Source of the DNA: Aquabacterium sp.
GTDB taxonomy: Bacteria; Pseudomonadota; Gammaproteobacteria; Burkholderiales; Burkholderiaceae_C
Reading direction: 5' to 3'
Assembly: GCF_016195855.1 (NCBI RefSeq)
Contig: NZ_JACPYU010000003.1
Coordinates: 62,001-126,000 of the forward strand
DNA: 64,000 bases
Below the pieces are notes generated by a model. It saw only the letters and a list, made by a program, of their open reading frames with translations. It was not told the DNA's origin and made no database searches. This document shows, piece by piece, positions 1-8,245 of this stretch. The translations under genes and the position numbers were made by a program. How positions within the stretch are numbered: position 1 is the first letter of the stretch; every line of letters starts with the position of its first letter.

Positions 1-450
1 GCCGCCAGACAGCTCGGCCGGCCGGTGCTCGACGCGGTTGAGCAGGCCCACCCTGTCCAGCCACTGGCGTGCCTGCGCGCGTGCCTGCTCCTGCGGCATG
101 CGGCGGATCAACAAGGGCATGGCCACATTGTCCAGCGCCGTGAACTCGGGCAGCAGATGGTGGAACTGGTAGATGAAACCCAGGTGCTGGTTGCGCCAGG
201 CGCCTTGTTGCGCCGGGTTCATGTCGGCCAGATCACGCCCCATGAGCTGCACACGCCCGCTGGTGGGGCCATCCAGCCCGCCCAGCAGGTGCAGCAAGGT
301 GCTCTTGCCCGAGCCCGAGGCCCCTACCACGGCGACGGTTTCGCCGCGCGAGACATGCAGGTCCACACCCTGCAGGATGGTCACATCCAGCGGGCCTTCG
401 TGGAAACGTTTGACCAGCCCTTGGGCCTGGAGAATAGAAGTGTCAGCCAT
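1..450 (-). CDS. lolD: Lipoprotein-releasing ABC transporter ATP-binding protein LolD (C-terminus beyond window)
   Basis: ATPase of the LolCDE complex, which extracts outer-membrane lipoproteins from the inner membrane and passes them to LolA. Only the first 150 residues lie in the window; the frame is still open at base 1. Visible are a Walker A motif GASGSGKST at residues 43-51, the Q-loop segment [10 protein letters not shown] at about 94-103, which is highly typical of LolD, and the start of the LSGG signature at 147-150, where the sequence ends. The start ATG lies a few bases after the stop of the DUF2788 gene. With lolC upstream on the same strand, this reads as one Lol operon interrupted by two small membrane-protein genes. 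The family identification is secure; the C-terminal Walker B and H-loop cannot be seen. Confidence 0.95.
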   Translation of the reverse strand, partial: MADTSILQAQGLVKRFHEGPLDVTILQGVDLHVSRGETVAVVGASGSGKSTLLHLLGGLDGPTSGRVQLMGRDLADMNPAQQGAWRNQHLGFIYQFHHLLPEFTALDNVAMPLLIRRMPQEQARAQARQWLDRVGLLNRVEHRPAELSGG

Positions 451-455
451 GCCGA

Positions 456-665
456 TCAGATATTGAGCAACCACACCAGGACGTTCTTGGCAATGAAGCC
501 CAACATCCCGAAACCCAGCACGATGAACAGCATGAAGGTGCCGAACTTGCCGGCCTTGGACTCGCGTGCCAGCTGGAAGATGATGAAGAACATGTAGAGA
601 ATGAAGCCGCCCACACCGACGGTCAGCCCCAATTGAGCAATCTGCTCCTCGCTCAGACCAAACAT
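456..665 (-). CDS. DUF2788 family small membrane protein
   Basis: A 69-residue protein starting [14 protein letters not shown], with two hydrophobic stretches (about residues 12-30 and 45-66) separated by a short charged loop containing RESKAGKFG. Length and sequence match the small DUF2788 family as I remember it; its function is unknown. An in-frame extension of 17 residues upstream is possible but would overlap the DUF2189 gene and lacks hydrophobic or conserved character, so the internal ATG was chosen. It sits between the DUF2189 gene and lolD with almost no spacing, so it is probably co-transcribed with the Lol genes. No catalytic residues are evident. Confidence 0.75.
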   Translation of the reverse strand: MFGLSEEQIAQLGLTVGVGGFILYMFFIIFQLARESKAGKFGTFMLFIVLGFGMLGFIAKNVLVWLLNI

Positions 666-666
666 A

Positions 667-1440
667 TCAAACCGCTTCCCGGACCACCAGATCGCGATAC
701 GCATGCCAGGTGGCATGGCCCAGAACCGGTATCACCAGAATCAAACCAAACATCAGGGTGCCCAGCCCCAGCAGGCTCAGCGTCATCACGATCGCGGCCC
801 AGGTACTCAGGCAAATGGGGTTGGCCGCCACGGCCCGCCAACTGGTCAGCACGGCGCGCTGCACGCTGACCTTGCGGTCCACCAGCAAGGGAATGGCCAC
901 GACGCTGGACGCGAACACGGGCGCGGCCATCACGCCGCCGACCAGCAGCCAGATCTCGAAGAAACCAGGGTTGGGCGAGAGCACCACACGGTGCAGGAAA
1001 TCAGTCGGCGTGGTCACGGGTGGCTTGATGCCCAGCGTGATCAACGCGGCCGAGGTCATGACCCAGCCCGTGCCCAGGGCCGCCAGCAGCAGGCCGAACT
1101 TGACCAGGCGACGGTCCATGGACGACCACACCGCCCATACGGCCTCGAAGCCGGCGGGCTCGCCACGCAACAAGGCGCGGCTGACGGCATACAGCCCGGT
1201 GCTCAGGATGGGCGCCACCATCAGGAAGCCGGACAGGGCCCCGGCCAGGATCCAGAAATGATCCCAGGCCATCAGCATCAAGAGGCCACCAAAAGCCCCC
1301 ATGACCGCGCCATGAACCAGGCCCACCACGGGCGCTTCCATGAAGTCGCTCCAGCCCCGGGCCAGCCAGATGAAGGTCCGCAGGGAATGCACCTTGCGGA
1401 CACGCAACGGACGGTCTTGAGCACGCAGCAGTTCACTCAT
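667..1440 (-). CDS. DUF2189 family integral membrane protein
   Basis: A 257-residue protein with about six hydrophobic segments after a basic N-terminus (RPLRVRKVHSLRTFIWLARGW). This opening followed by 'GWSDF' is characteristic of DUF2189 proteins, often found near cytochrome oxidase or membrane-biogenesis genes. The ATG at 1440 was chosen because it overlaps the lolC stop codon by 8 bases, a typical coupled arrangement; a nine-residue upstream extension has no support. The function is unknown. Its place between lolC and lolD suggests a membrane role expressed together with lipoprotein export, but that is inference from context only. Confidence 0.8.
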   Translation of the reverse strand: MSELLRAQDRPLRVRKVHSLRTFIWLARGWSDFMEAPVVGLVHGAVMGAFGGLLMLMAWDHFWILAGALSGFLMVAPILSTGLYAVSRALLRGEPAGFEAVWAVWSSMDRRLVKFGLLLAALGTGWVMTSAALITLGIKPPVTTPTDFLHRVVLSPNPGFFEIWLLVGGVMAAPVFASSVVAIPLLVDRKVSVQRAVLTSWRAVAANPICLSTWAAIVMTLSLLGLGTLMFGLILVIPVLGHATWHAYRDLVVREAV

Positions 1441-2686
1441 AACGCAGGGCCTCGGCGGGTTGCACACGGCTGGCGCGCCAGCTGGGGTACAGCGTGGCAG
1501 CCAGGGACAGAACCAGGGAAATCAGGGCGATGGGGATGATGTCGCCCCATTGCGGGTCAGAGGGCATCTGGGAGATCAGGTAGATGCTGCCAGGCAGGAA
1601 GCGCACGCCCAGCAGGTGTTCGATAAAGGGCACGATGACGTCCAGGTTGAAGGCCACCAGCAGGCCCAGGCCCAGGCCACCCAGGGTGCCCATCACGCCG
1701 GACAAAGCGCCCTGCACCATGAAGATCGCCATGATGGAGCGCGGGCTGGCGCCCAGGGTACGCAAGATGGCGATGTCAGCGCGTTTGTCGGTCACGGTCA
1801 TCACCAGGGTGGACACCAGGTTGAAGGCGGCCACCGCCACGATCAGCGTGAGGATGATGAACATCATGCGCTTTTCCACCTGCACCGCGTCAAACCAGTT
1901 GCGGTTGGTGCGGGTCCAGTCGCGCACGATCACGTCGGGGCCGAGCGAATCGGCCAGCTCATTGCCAACGCTGCGGGCCAGTTGCGCGTCCTTCAACTTG
2001 AGCTGCACGCCCGTCACGCCACCGGTACGGAACAGCTTGGCAGCGTCATCGGCATGCATCAGCACCAGGCCGCTGTCGTACTCGTAATGGCCGGCATTGA
2101 AAACGCCCACCACCGTCACCTGCTTGAGGCGCGGCACCACGCCGGCTGGCGTCATCTGGCCGCTGGGGGCCACCACGGTGAGCACATCGCCCTCGTTCAC
2201 GCCCAGGCTGCGCGCCATCTCGATGCCGATGATCACGCCCCAGCCACCGCTGTGCAGGCGCGCAAAGGTGTCCTTCATGCTGGCGGCCAATGGCGTGACC
2301 GCCACTTCTTCAGACGGCACGATGCCGCGCACCAGGGCGCCGCGCATGTCATCACCCCGGGCAACCAGGGCCTGCGCGGGCAGGAAGGGCGCCACGCCGA
2401 CCACGGCAGGGTTGCGCCGGGCCTTGTCGGCCAACACATGCCAGTCGGGCAAGGCACCGCCACGGGCATCAAACAGCTCGACATGGGCCACCACGGACAG
2501 CATGCGGTCACGCACTTCCTTCTGGAAGCCGTTCATGACCGACAGCACGATGATCAGCGCCGCCACGCCCAACGTGATGCCCAGCACCGACACGCCGGAA
2601 ATGAAAGAAATGAAGCCGTTGCGGCGTGTGGTACGGCTGGCGCGGGTGTATCGCCACCCGACGCGCCATTCAAAAGGCAAATTCAT
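1433..2686 (-). CDS. lolC: Lipoprotein-releasing ABC transporter permease LolC/LolE
   Basis: Transmembrane subunit of the Lol complex that pulls lipoproteins from the inner membrane. The 417-residue length is normal for LolC/E. The N-terminus (MNLPFEWRVGWRYTRA, then RRNGFISFISGVSVLGITLG) matches the family, followed by a large periplasmic MacB-PCD-type domain and an FtsX-like domain with three C-terminal membrane helices (about residues 270-400), including the conserved DKRADIAILRTLGAS segment. It leads a leftward gene string with DUF2189, DUF2788 and lolD. Only about 50 bases separate it from the divergent gene at 2736. I cannot decide between the LolC and LolE names from one subunit; many betaproteobacteria carry a single hybrid permease. 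Confidence 0.93.
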   Translation of the reverse strand: MNLPFEWRVGWRYTRASRTTRRNGFISFISGVSVLGITLGVAALIIVLSVMNGFQKEVRDRMLSVVAHVELFDARGGALPDWHVLADKARRNPAVVGVAPFLPAQALVARGDDMRGALVRGIVPSEEVAVTPLAASMKDTFARLHSGGWGVIIGIEMARSLGVNEGDVLTVVAPSGQMTPAGVVPRLKQVTVVGVFNAGHYEYDSGLVLMHADDAAKLFRTGGVTGVQLKLKDAQLARSVGNELADSLGPDVIVRDWTRTNRNWFDAVQVEKRMMFIILTLIVAVAAFNLVSTLVMTVTDKRADIAILRTLGASPRSIMAIFMVQGALSGVMGTLGGLGLGLLVAFNLDVIVPFIEHLLGVRFLPGSIYLISQMPSDPQWGDIIPIALISLVLSLAATLYPSWRASRVQPAEALRYE

Positions 2687-2735
2687 GATGGGGGGAGTGT
2701 ACCCACTTGATAATCACGCCTTGTTCACACGCCCT

Positions 2736-3740
2736 ATGCCTGATCACGTGACGCCCCCGCCATCCCTGCACTGGATCGTGCCCTTTGCCGCCAGCCTGTC
2801 CGAGCCCTGCCAGCACGCACTGCCCCGCCTGGCCGATGCCAAAGCCTTGCCCCATCTGCGGCGCTTGCTGAGCCAGTTGCAGGAAGTGGCCCGCATCGAG
2901 GGGGACGAATACGCCTTGTCCATGCCGCACGAGCGGGTGCTGGCTGCCGCCATGGGCTGGCCGGATCAGGATGGCCTGCTGCCCTGCGCAGCCTGGTGGG
3001 CGAAGCAGGACGGCGTGAAGCTGACGGCCGATGCGCACTGGGGCCTGCTCAGCCCGGGTCACTGGCTGATGGGGCGCGATCACCTGACCTTGCTGGACCC
3101 GGCCACCCTGGGCCTGAGCGAAGCCGAATCACGCGCCCTGTTCGAGGCCGTGCGGTCCCTTTTTGAAAGCGATGGCTGGACGCTGATCTGGGGCGCCAGC
3201 CAGCGCTGGTACGCCTCGCACCCCTCGCTGCAAGACCTGCCCACCGCCTCGCTGGACCGCGTGATCGGCCGAAATCCCGATGTCTGGCTGACCGACCACC
3301 CCCAGGCCCGCACCCTGCGCCGCCTGCAAAGCGAAGTGCAGATGCTGCTCTACCAGCACCCCATCAACGACGCCCGGGAGCAAGCCGGCCTGGCCACGGT
3401 CAACTCCTTCTGGCTCAGCGGCTGCGGGCCGGTGCCAGCCTGTACGGCCACGCCCGATCACATCCAGTTGGTCAACGACCTGCGCGCGCCCTTGCTGGCC
3501 GACGACATGGCCGCATGGCTGGACGCCTGGGCCCAGGTGGACAACAACGTGCTGAAACAGGCGCTGCAGGCCATGGATGCCGGAAAGACCATCGCGCTGA
3601 CCCTGTGTGGTGAGCGGCATGCTGTCACACTGGCCACCGCACCTGCGCCCGGACTGGGGGGCCGCATGTGGCAATCTGTGAAACGCCTGACCTCATCCCG
3701 CAGTGGCCCGGACCCCGTGGCCCTGCTCAACAGCCTGTAA
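2736..3740 (+). CDS. COG4255-like protein, often labelled phosphoglycerate mutase (function uncertain)
   Basis: A 334-residue cytosolic protein with no signal peptide. I recognise it as the family usually labelled 'phosphoglycerate mutase' or 'regulatory protein' in betaproteobacteria. Conserved-looking segments are LTADAHWGLLSPGHWLMGRDHL near the middle, RNPDVWLTDHPQ, LQSEVQMLLYQHPINDAR and TVNSFWLSGCG. No metal or phosphohistidine motif of true phosphoglycerate mutases is visible, so the usual name should be treated with caution. The ATG at 2736 was chosen because the open frame upstream of it only runs antisense to lolC. It ends 9 bases before recJ, and the two are probably co-transcribed, as is common in Burkholderiales. 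Confidence 0.7.
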   Translation: MPDHVTPPPSLHWIVPFAASLSEPCQHALPRLADAKALPHLRRLLSQLQEVARIEGDEYALSMPHERVLAAAMGWPDQDGLLPCAAWWAKQDGVKLTADAHWGLLSPGHWLMGRDHLTLLDPATLGLSEAESRALFEAVRSLFESDGWTLIWGASQRWYASHPSLQDLPTASLDRVIGRNPDVWLTDHPQARTLRRLQSEVQMLLYQHPINDAREQAGLATVNSFWLSGCGPVPACTATPDHIQLVNDLRAPLLADDMAAWLDAWAQVDNNVLKQALQAMDAGKTIALTLCGERHAVTLATAPAPGLGGRMWQSVKRLTSSRSGPDPVALLNSL

Positions 3741-3749
3741 GCGACGCCC

Positions 3750-5474
3750 ATGAAAATCACCCCCCGAGAGGTCCCTCCACGCACAGCCTGGGCCCTGGAG
3801 GAAGCCGGCGTTCACCCGCTGCTGGCGCGCCTGTTTGCCGCCCGGGGCGTGCGCAGCGTCGACGAACTCGATGACAGCCCGGCCCGGCTGCTGGCCCCGC
3901 AGGACCTGAAAGGCGCCACGCAGGCCGCCACCTTGCTGGCCGACGCCATCACGCAGGGCCAACGCATCTGCATCGTGGCCGACTACGACTGCGATGGCGC
4001 AACCGCCTGCGCCGTGGGCCTGCGCGGCCTGAAGATGCTGGGCGCGCGCGCTGATCAGGTCAGCTACGTGGTGCCCGACCGCGCCGTGCATGGCTACGGC
4101 CTGACGCCGCCCATCGTGGACATGGTGCGCGCCAAGCAGGCCGATGTGCTGGTGACCGTGGACAACGGCATGGCCAGCCACGAGGCCGTGACCAAAGCCC
4201 GCTCGCTGGGCTTGAAGGTCATCATCACCGACCACCACTTGCCTGTGGTACTGGACGACGGCCAGGTCAGCCTGCCCGATGCCGACGTGATCGTGAACCC
4301 CAACCAGCCCGGCTGCCCGTTTGCCAGCAAGGCCCTGGTGGGCGTGGGCGTGATGTTCTACGTGCTGCTGGCCTTGCGGGCCGAGTTGCGCCAGCGCGGC
4401 ATGTTTGACGCCGCCAGCCAACCCCGCATCGACAACCTGCTGGACCTGGTCGCCCTGGGCACCATCGCCGACGTGGGCCGGCTGGACGCCAACAACCGCC
4501 GCCTGGTGGCGCAAGGCCTCAAGCGCATCCGCGCCGGGCGCATGCAACCGGGCATCGCCGCGCTGTTTGCGGCCGCGGGCCGTGATCCGGCCAAGGCCAC
4601 CAGTCAGGACTTCGGTTTTGCGCTGGGCCCGCGCGTGAACGCCGCCGGCCGCCTGGCCGAAATGGGCCTGGGCATCGAGTGCCTGAGCACGGATGACGCC
4701 GGCCGCGCCGACCTGCTGGCCCGCCAGCTGGACACCATCAACCGCGAACGGCGCGAGCTGGAATCGGGCATGCGCGAGCAGGCCGAGCAACTGCTCGAAT
4801 CCGTCATGCCAGAAGGTGAGCCGCCCGCCGCGGTGTCCATTTTCGATCCCGATTTCCACGAGGGCGTCGTGGGCATCGTGGCCTCAAGGCTGAAAGACCG
4901 GCTGCACCGCCCCACCTTCGTGTTCGCGCTGGGCCAGGACGGGCTGCTCAAGGGCTCGGGGCGCTCCATCCCCGGTTTTCACCTGCGCGATGCGCTGGAC
5001 CTCGTCAGCAAGCGCCACCCCGGTCTGCTCAAGCGCTTTGGTGGCCACGCCATGGCGGCGGGCTGCACCATCGCCGAAGCCGACTTCGAGACCTTCGACA
5101 CCGAGCTGACCCGCATTGCGCAGGAGGGCCTGGACCCCAGCCTGCTGCTGCGCCAGATCAGCACGGATGGCCCGCTGGACGCGCAATGGTTCACACCCGA
5201 GACCGTGGCCCAGCTCGACAGCGCCGTGTGGGGCCCGGGCTTTGACGCGCCCGTGTTCAGCGACCAGGCCGACGTGCTGGGCCAGCGCCTGGTGGGCGAA
5301 CGCCACCTCAAGCTCAGCCTGCGTGTGCAGGGCCAGGTGCGCGACGGCATCTGGTTCGGGCACACCGACCCCTTGCCGGCGAAAACGCAATTGGCTTACC
5401 GCGTCAGCCTGGACGAATTCCAGGGACGTCAGCGTGTTCAGATCGTGGTGGAAGGCGCCGTCGACATCGCCTGA
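3750..5474 (+). CDS. recJ: Single-stranded-DNA-specific exonuclease RecJ
   Basis: 5'-3' single-strand DNA exonuclease of the RecFOR recombination and mismatch-repair pathways. At 574 residues it has the normal length. The DHH-superfamily metal motifs are in order: DYDCDG at residues 78-83, DNG at 138-140 and DHH at 161-163, followed by GTIADV (motif IV region) and the DHHA1 segment with GSGRSIPGFHLRDAL and KRFGGHAMAAGCT. A C-terminal OB-fold region follows. It starts 9 bases after the preceding gene. A small CACCG/CGGTG hairpin directly after the stop (5475-5488) could be a weak terminator facing the convergent flgN. Confidence 0.96.
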   Translation: MKITPREVPPRTAWALEEAGVHPLLARLFAARGVRSVDELDDSPARLLAPQDLKGATQAATLLADAITQGQRICIVADYDCDGATACAVGLRGLKMLGARADQVSYVVPDRAVHGYGLTPPIVDMVRAKQADVLVTVDNGMASHEAVTKARSLGLKVIITDHHLPVVLDDGQVSLPDADVIVNPNQPGCPFASKALVGVGVMFYVLLALRAELRQRGMFDAASQPRIDNLLDLVALGTIADVGRLDANNRRLVAQGLKRIRAGRMQPGIAALFAAAGRDPAKATSQDFGFALGPRVNAAGRLAEMGLGIECLSTDDAGRADLLARQLDTINRERRELESGMREQAEQLLESVMPEGEPPAAVSIFDPDFHEGVVGIVASRLKDRLHRPTFVFALGQDGLLKGSGRSIPGFHLRDALDLVSKRHPGLLKRFGGHAMAAGCTIAEADFETFDTELTRIAQEGLDPSLLLRQISTDGPLDAQWFTPETVAQLDSAVWGPGFDAPVFSDQADVLGQRLVGERHLKLSLRVQGQVRDGIWFGHTDPLPAKTQLAYRVSLDEFQGRQRVQIVVEGAVDIA

Positions 5475-5509
5475 CACCGTTTGCGGTGCCAGCGGGGACA
5501 GGCCCAGGC

Positions 5510-5905
5510 TCAACGGTAGGCGTTGAGCGCCTTGGATACCGGCGTCTGGGCCAGGTTGCCGTAAGTGCTGCTTTCCTCGCGGGGAAACAGCACGCTCAGC
5601 GTGCGGTCGATGGAGGCATTGGCCCGGTTCACGGCCGCTTGCTGGGCCAGCACACGGGTCTGCGCCAGTTTCAGGCGCGAGCGCAATTCATCGGTCAGGG
5701 GCATCAAACCGGCCTGCTCGGCCTTGCGAAATGCCACGAGCGACTCGGCCAGGCCACGCTGCAGGTGCAGGGACTGCTGGGCGATCTGCTCGCCGTCACC
5801 AGAGGCAAAAGCCTTGTCCAGCTCGGACAGGCGCTGCTCGATGTCCACCACATGGGCGGCCATCTCCGCAGACACCTCTTCAGAACGGGGCAATGTTTGC
5901 GCCAT
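5510..5905 (-). CDS. flgN: Flagella synthesis protein FlgN (type III export chaperone)
   Basis: A predicted all-helical protein of 131 residues, of the size expected for FlgN, the cytosolic chaperone for the hook-associated proteins FlgK and FlgL. It shows heptad-like spacing (VVDIEQRLSELDKAF, QQSLHLQRGLAESLVAF) and lacks other motifs; the call rests mainly on length, helix character and position directly downstream of flgM. The ATG at 5905 is preceded by GGAG at 7-base spacing; a TTG four codons upstream is less likely. Its clients, FlgK and FlgL, are encoded about 9 kb away in the same locus. Confidence 0.82.
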   Translation of the reverse strand: MAQTLPRSEEVSAEMAAHVVDIEQRLSELDKAFASGDGEQIAQQSLHLQRGLAESLVAFRKAEQAGLMPLTDELRSRLKLAQTRVLAQQAAVNRANASIDRTLSVLFPREESSTYGNLAQTPVSKALNAYR

Positions 5906-5925
5906 GGTTGACTCCAAGCTCAGCC

Positions 5926-6219
5926 TCAGCCCTGCTTGCCTTGCAGCAGTTCCTTGGCATTGCTGATCAGCTTGTCAGCGATGACTTCAGGGTTGACCTG
6001 GTAGGTACCGCTGTCGATGGCGTTCTTGACGCTGGACACCTTGTCCGCATCAAAACTGCCGTCTGCCGCCGAAATCAAACCCGCAGCCGCGTTGGAGAGC
6101 GTGACTTTTGCACTCTCGCTGACGCCGCCCGATGCCGATGTCTTTCCAGTCTTGCTGCCGCCCTCGGTACGCTGGCTGACGCCACCTACCGCTTTGTCTA
6201 AAGGGTTGCCGATCTTCAT
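5926..6219 (-). CDS. flgM: Flagellar anti-sigma-28 factor FlgM
   Basis: Small (97 residues), polar protein that holds sigma-28 (FliA) inactive until it is exported through the finished hook-basal body. The N-terminus MKIGNPLDKAVGG and the disordered Ser/Thr/Gly middle are typical. The C-terminal half (VTLSNAAAGLISAADGSFDADKVSSVKNAIDSGTYQVN, then VIADKLISNAKELL) matches the FliA-binding domain, with the familiar 'V..ka.I..G.Y.v....iA..ll' pattern. An AAGGAG ribosome site lies just upstream of the ATG. A sigma-28-like promoter sits about 45 bases upstream of the start, giving the usual autoregulated class III expression. flgN follows after a 20-base gap. Confidence 0.95.
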   Translation of the reverse strand: MKIGNPLDKAVGGVSQRTEGGSKTGKTSASGGVSESAKVTLSNAAAGLISAADGSFDADKVSSVKNAIDSGTYQVNPEVIADKLISNAKELLQGKQG

Positions 6220-6264
6220 GATGTACTCCTTGATCCCGGTGCATACCGAGTGGTCACATCCGCG

Positions 6265-6291
6265 ATATCGACGCGGGGCTGACCGACTTTA
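6265..6291 (-). promoter_or_regulatory. Candidate sigma-28 (FliA) promoter for flgMN
   Basis: On the minus strand TAAAGTCG is followed after exactly 11 bases by GTCGATAT. Against the enterobacterial FliA consensus TAAAGTTT-N11-GCCGATAA this matches 6 of 8 positions in each box with correct spacing. It lies about 45 bases upstream of the flgM start, between flgM and flgA, where an internal class III promoter is expected. No transcription start is known; the call is by pattern only. Confidence 0.6.
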
Positions 6292-6308
6292 ATGCCAAAC
6301 ACGCCAAA

Positions 6309-6325
6309 CCCCCTAGCCAGGGGGG
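6309..6325 (-). terminator. Possible hairpin terminator or attenuator after flgA
   Basis: CCCCC and GGGGG arms enclose a six-base loop (TGGCTA on the minus strand) about 20 bases beyond the flgA stop, followed on the minus strand by only three T residues. It could partly separate flgA transcription from the flgM promoter. The poor T-tract keeps this weak. Confidence 0.35.
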
Positions 6326-6346
6326 ACGAATTGGCAAGAAACTGTT

Positions 6347-7162
6347 TCACAGGGACAACTCCACCTGTCGATCGCCAACCGGGTGTCCGCAGACCACCCG
6401 GCCGTTGTCGGTGCGCACGCGGGCACATTGGCCCTCGTCCCCGGGCGTCAAGGCCGTGCCTTCTGCCGCAATCTGAAAACCATCGCCGCGCACGGTCAGG
6501 CGCACGGGGTCACCGGCGGCAAACCAGCGGCGGGCTTTCACATCGTCCAGACGGACGCTTTGACCCGTTTCGATACCGCGCACCAGGGTGCGCCCCACGA
6601 TGTCCGCCAGGCGCGTGACAGCGGGGGAAGTCTTGTCGGCCAGGTCCACCTCGGCCAGGCGCAGGTCGCTTTCGGCCACCGGGTTGCCAGGGCGCAGCGG
6701 CACCGCGGCCACCAGTGCCTGTCCCCAGACCTTGACGGTGACCGGCCAGAACACGTTCCAGCGCACCGGGCCTTGCTCGCAGCGCAGGCCCACGCGGGTC
6801 TTGCCCCACATCTGGACGCCGTCGGGCATATAGGTACGCACCTTGTCGCAGGGCGCCAGCTTCAGGCGCGGGTCCAACTGGCCCAGCACCACCTCGACAC
6901 GCCAGGCCTTTTTTTGCGATGCGGCATCGCTCGCAATGCCTTGAGGCAAGGCCTGCTGCTTGAGCAGGGAGCTCACCTGGGACTGCAGGCCCACGGTGTC
7001 TGCCAATGGCGCAGCTTGCGCGCGCGCGGGCGGCGCAAAGGTTGCCGCAAACGTGCACATCCCGGCCCACAGCATGGAGCTGAGCACGGCCATCAGGAAC
7101 TGGGCGGGTGCCAGCCCGATGTCCTGGCAGAGGCGGCCGGAGCGATCGATGGACGTTTTCAT
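6347..7162 (-). CDS. flgA: Flagellar basal body P-ring formation chaperone FlgA
   Basis: Periplasmic chaperone that promotes assembly of FlgI into the P ring. The 271-residue product starts at the ATG at 7162; a long upstream extension in the same frame only runs antisense to flgB and was discarded. A long N-terminal export signal is present (hydrophobic stretch around FLMAVLSSMLWAGMCTFAATFA, cleavage likely after ARA-QA). The C-terminal SAF/ChapFlgA domain contains WPVTVKVWGQALVAAVPLRPG, DIVGRTLVRGIETGQSV and RWFAAGDPVRLTVRGDGFQI. It is divergent from flgB, as in enterobacterial loci, and heads flgA-flgM-flgN. Its substrate FlgI is encoded in the opposite operon. Confidence 0.93.
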   Translation of the reverse strand: MKTSIDRSGRLCQDIGLAPAQFLMAVLSSMLWAGMCTFAATFAPPARAQAAPLADTVGLQSQVSSLLKQQALPQGIASDAASQKKAWRVEVVLGQLDPRLKLAPCDKVRTYMPDGVQMWGKTRVGLRCEQGPVRWNVFWPVTVKVWGQALVAAVPLRPGNPVAESDLRLAEVDLADKTSPAVTRLADIVGRTLVRGIETGQSVRLDDVKARRWFAAGDPVRLTVRGDGFQIAAEGTALTPGDEGQCARVRTDNGRVVCGHPVGDRQVELSL

Positions 7163-7205
7163 GGTGAGTTGACTGTACGAAGCAAGGCGCCCATGCAAGG
7201 AAAGG

Positions 7206-7232
7206 AAATGAAGGCGGAATGGCCCGCTATTT
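7206..7232. promoter_or_regulatory. Candidate FlhDC box between flgA and flgB
   Basis: AAATGAAG, 11 bases, then CGCTATTT. This approximates the inverted inner halves of the FlhDC consensus (AAATARCG-N10-12-CGYTATTT): the right half is perfect and the left half matches 6 of 8. The outer AAYGS halves are poorly matched. It lies between the divergent flgA and flgB starts, exactly where the master regulator acts in enterobacteria. Whether this organism has FlhDC is not shown in the window. Confidence 0.4.
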
Positions 7233-7354
7233 CGGCTCATGTTTTCGCCCCAGCCGATCAACATCCCAGACAAGCTGCCTCGTCGTGCATGTGCCTTGGA
7301 AAAGGCGCCACGGCACCAGGCGGTAGATGTGACCAGCCCCGGAGGGCCCAGACC

Positions 7355-7792
7355 ATGCTGAACCGATTGACCGACTCCTTGAACTTCCAGGCCGAAGCGC
7401 TCTCGCTGCGGTCGGAACGCCAACGCCTGATCGCCAGCAACATCGCCAACGCGGACACCCCGGGCTACGTGGCACGCGATTTTGATTTCGCCACCGCCCT
7501 GCGCCAGGCCTCCGGACAAGGCTCGGTCGGTGACAGCGCCGTGCACGGCCCCAAGCTGACCATGGCCGCCTCCAACGGCGGCCACCTCAACCGCAATGGC
7601 CAGCCCGTCGGTGGCCGTGATCAGCCCGACATGAACTACGCCCTCGCCTCGCAGACCAATCTGGACAGCAACACCGTGGACATGGACCGCGAGCGCGCCA
7701 ACTTCGCCGACAACACCGTGCGCTACGAAGCCACGCTGCGTTTCATCAACGCGCAGGTTCGCACGCTGAACACGGCGATCACAGGCCAGTAA
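7355..7792 (+). CDS. flgB: Flagellar basal body rod protein FlgB
   Basis: Proximal rod subunit, 145 residues, exported by the flagellar type III system. The rod/hook family signature RLIASNIANADTPGYVARDFDF lies near residues 28-49, and the C-terminus DNTVRYEATLRFINAQVRTLNTAI is typical. The ATG at 7355 follows a GGAGGG ribosome site at 7341-7346; the long upstream extension of the frame is antisense to flgA. It is first in the rightward flgBCDEFGHIJKL operon, 10 bases before flgC. Confidence 0.96.
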   Translation: MLNRLTDSLNFQAEALSLRSERQRLIASNIANADTPGYVARDFDFATALRQASGQGSVGDSAVHGPKLTMAASNGGHLNRNGQPVGGRDQPDMNYALASQTNLDSNTVDMDRERANFADNTVRYEATLRFINAQVRTLNTAITGQ

Positions 7793-7802
7793 GGAGACCA
7801 TC

Positions 7803-8213
7803 ATGTCGATGTTCAAGATTTTCAATGTGGCAGGCAGCGCGGTCAGCGCGCAGTCGCAGCGCCTCAATGTGGTCGCCTCCAACCTGGCCAACGCCGACAC
7901 GGTGGCCGGCCCCGATCGCGCCGCCTACAAGGCCCGCCAGGTCGTCTTCACCACGACGCCCATGGGCGAAGTCGGCACCGCTGGCGTCACCGTCAGCCAG
8001 GTCACCGAAGACGCCAGCCCCGGCCGCCGTGTGCACGACCCCAAGCACCCCCAGGCCGATGCCGAAGGCTACGTGACCTACAGCAACGTCAACACGGTCG
8101 AGGAGATGGTCAACATGATCTCGGCCTCGCGCTCCTACCAGAACAACATCGAAGTCATGAACACGGCCAAGAGCCTGCTCATGAAGACCCTGCAGATGGG
8201 TCAAGGCAGCTGA
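7803..8213 (+). CDS. flgC: Flagellar basal body rod protein FlgC
   Basis: Rod subunit of 136 residues, normal for FlgC. It starts MSMFKIFNVAGSAVSAQSQRLNVVASNLANADT, the N-terminal rod signature, and ends with the conserved VNTVEEMVNMISASRSYQNNIEVMNTAKSL coiled segment that packs with the N-terminus. A clear AAGGAG ribosome site lies just upstream. It is exported unprocessed through the flagellar type III apparatus and assembles with FlgB, FlgF and FlgG. Confidence 0.97.
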   Translation: MSMFKIFNVAGSAVSAQSQRLNVVASNLANADTVAGPDRAAYKARQVVFTTTPMGEVGTAGVTVSQVTEDASPGRRVHDPKHPQADAEGYVTYSNVNTVEEMVNMISASRSYQNNIEVMNTAKSLLMKTLQMGQGS

Positions 8214-8245
8214 TCACCCCAAGCATTGATTGAACAGGACCCGCC

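Noticed and set aside
7163..7354. Sigma-54 promoter for flgB
   Set aside because: TGGCCCG...TTTCGGC lacks the GG-N10-GC spacing needed for the -24/-12 elements.
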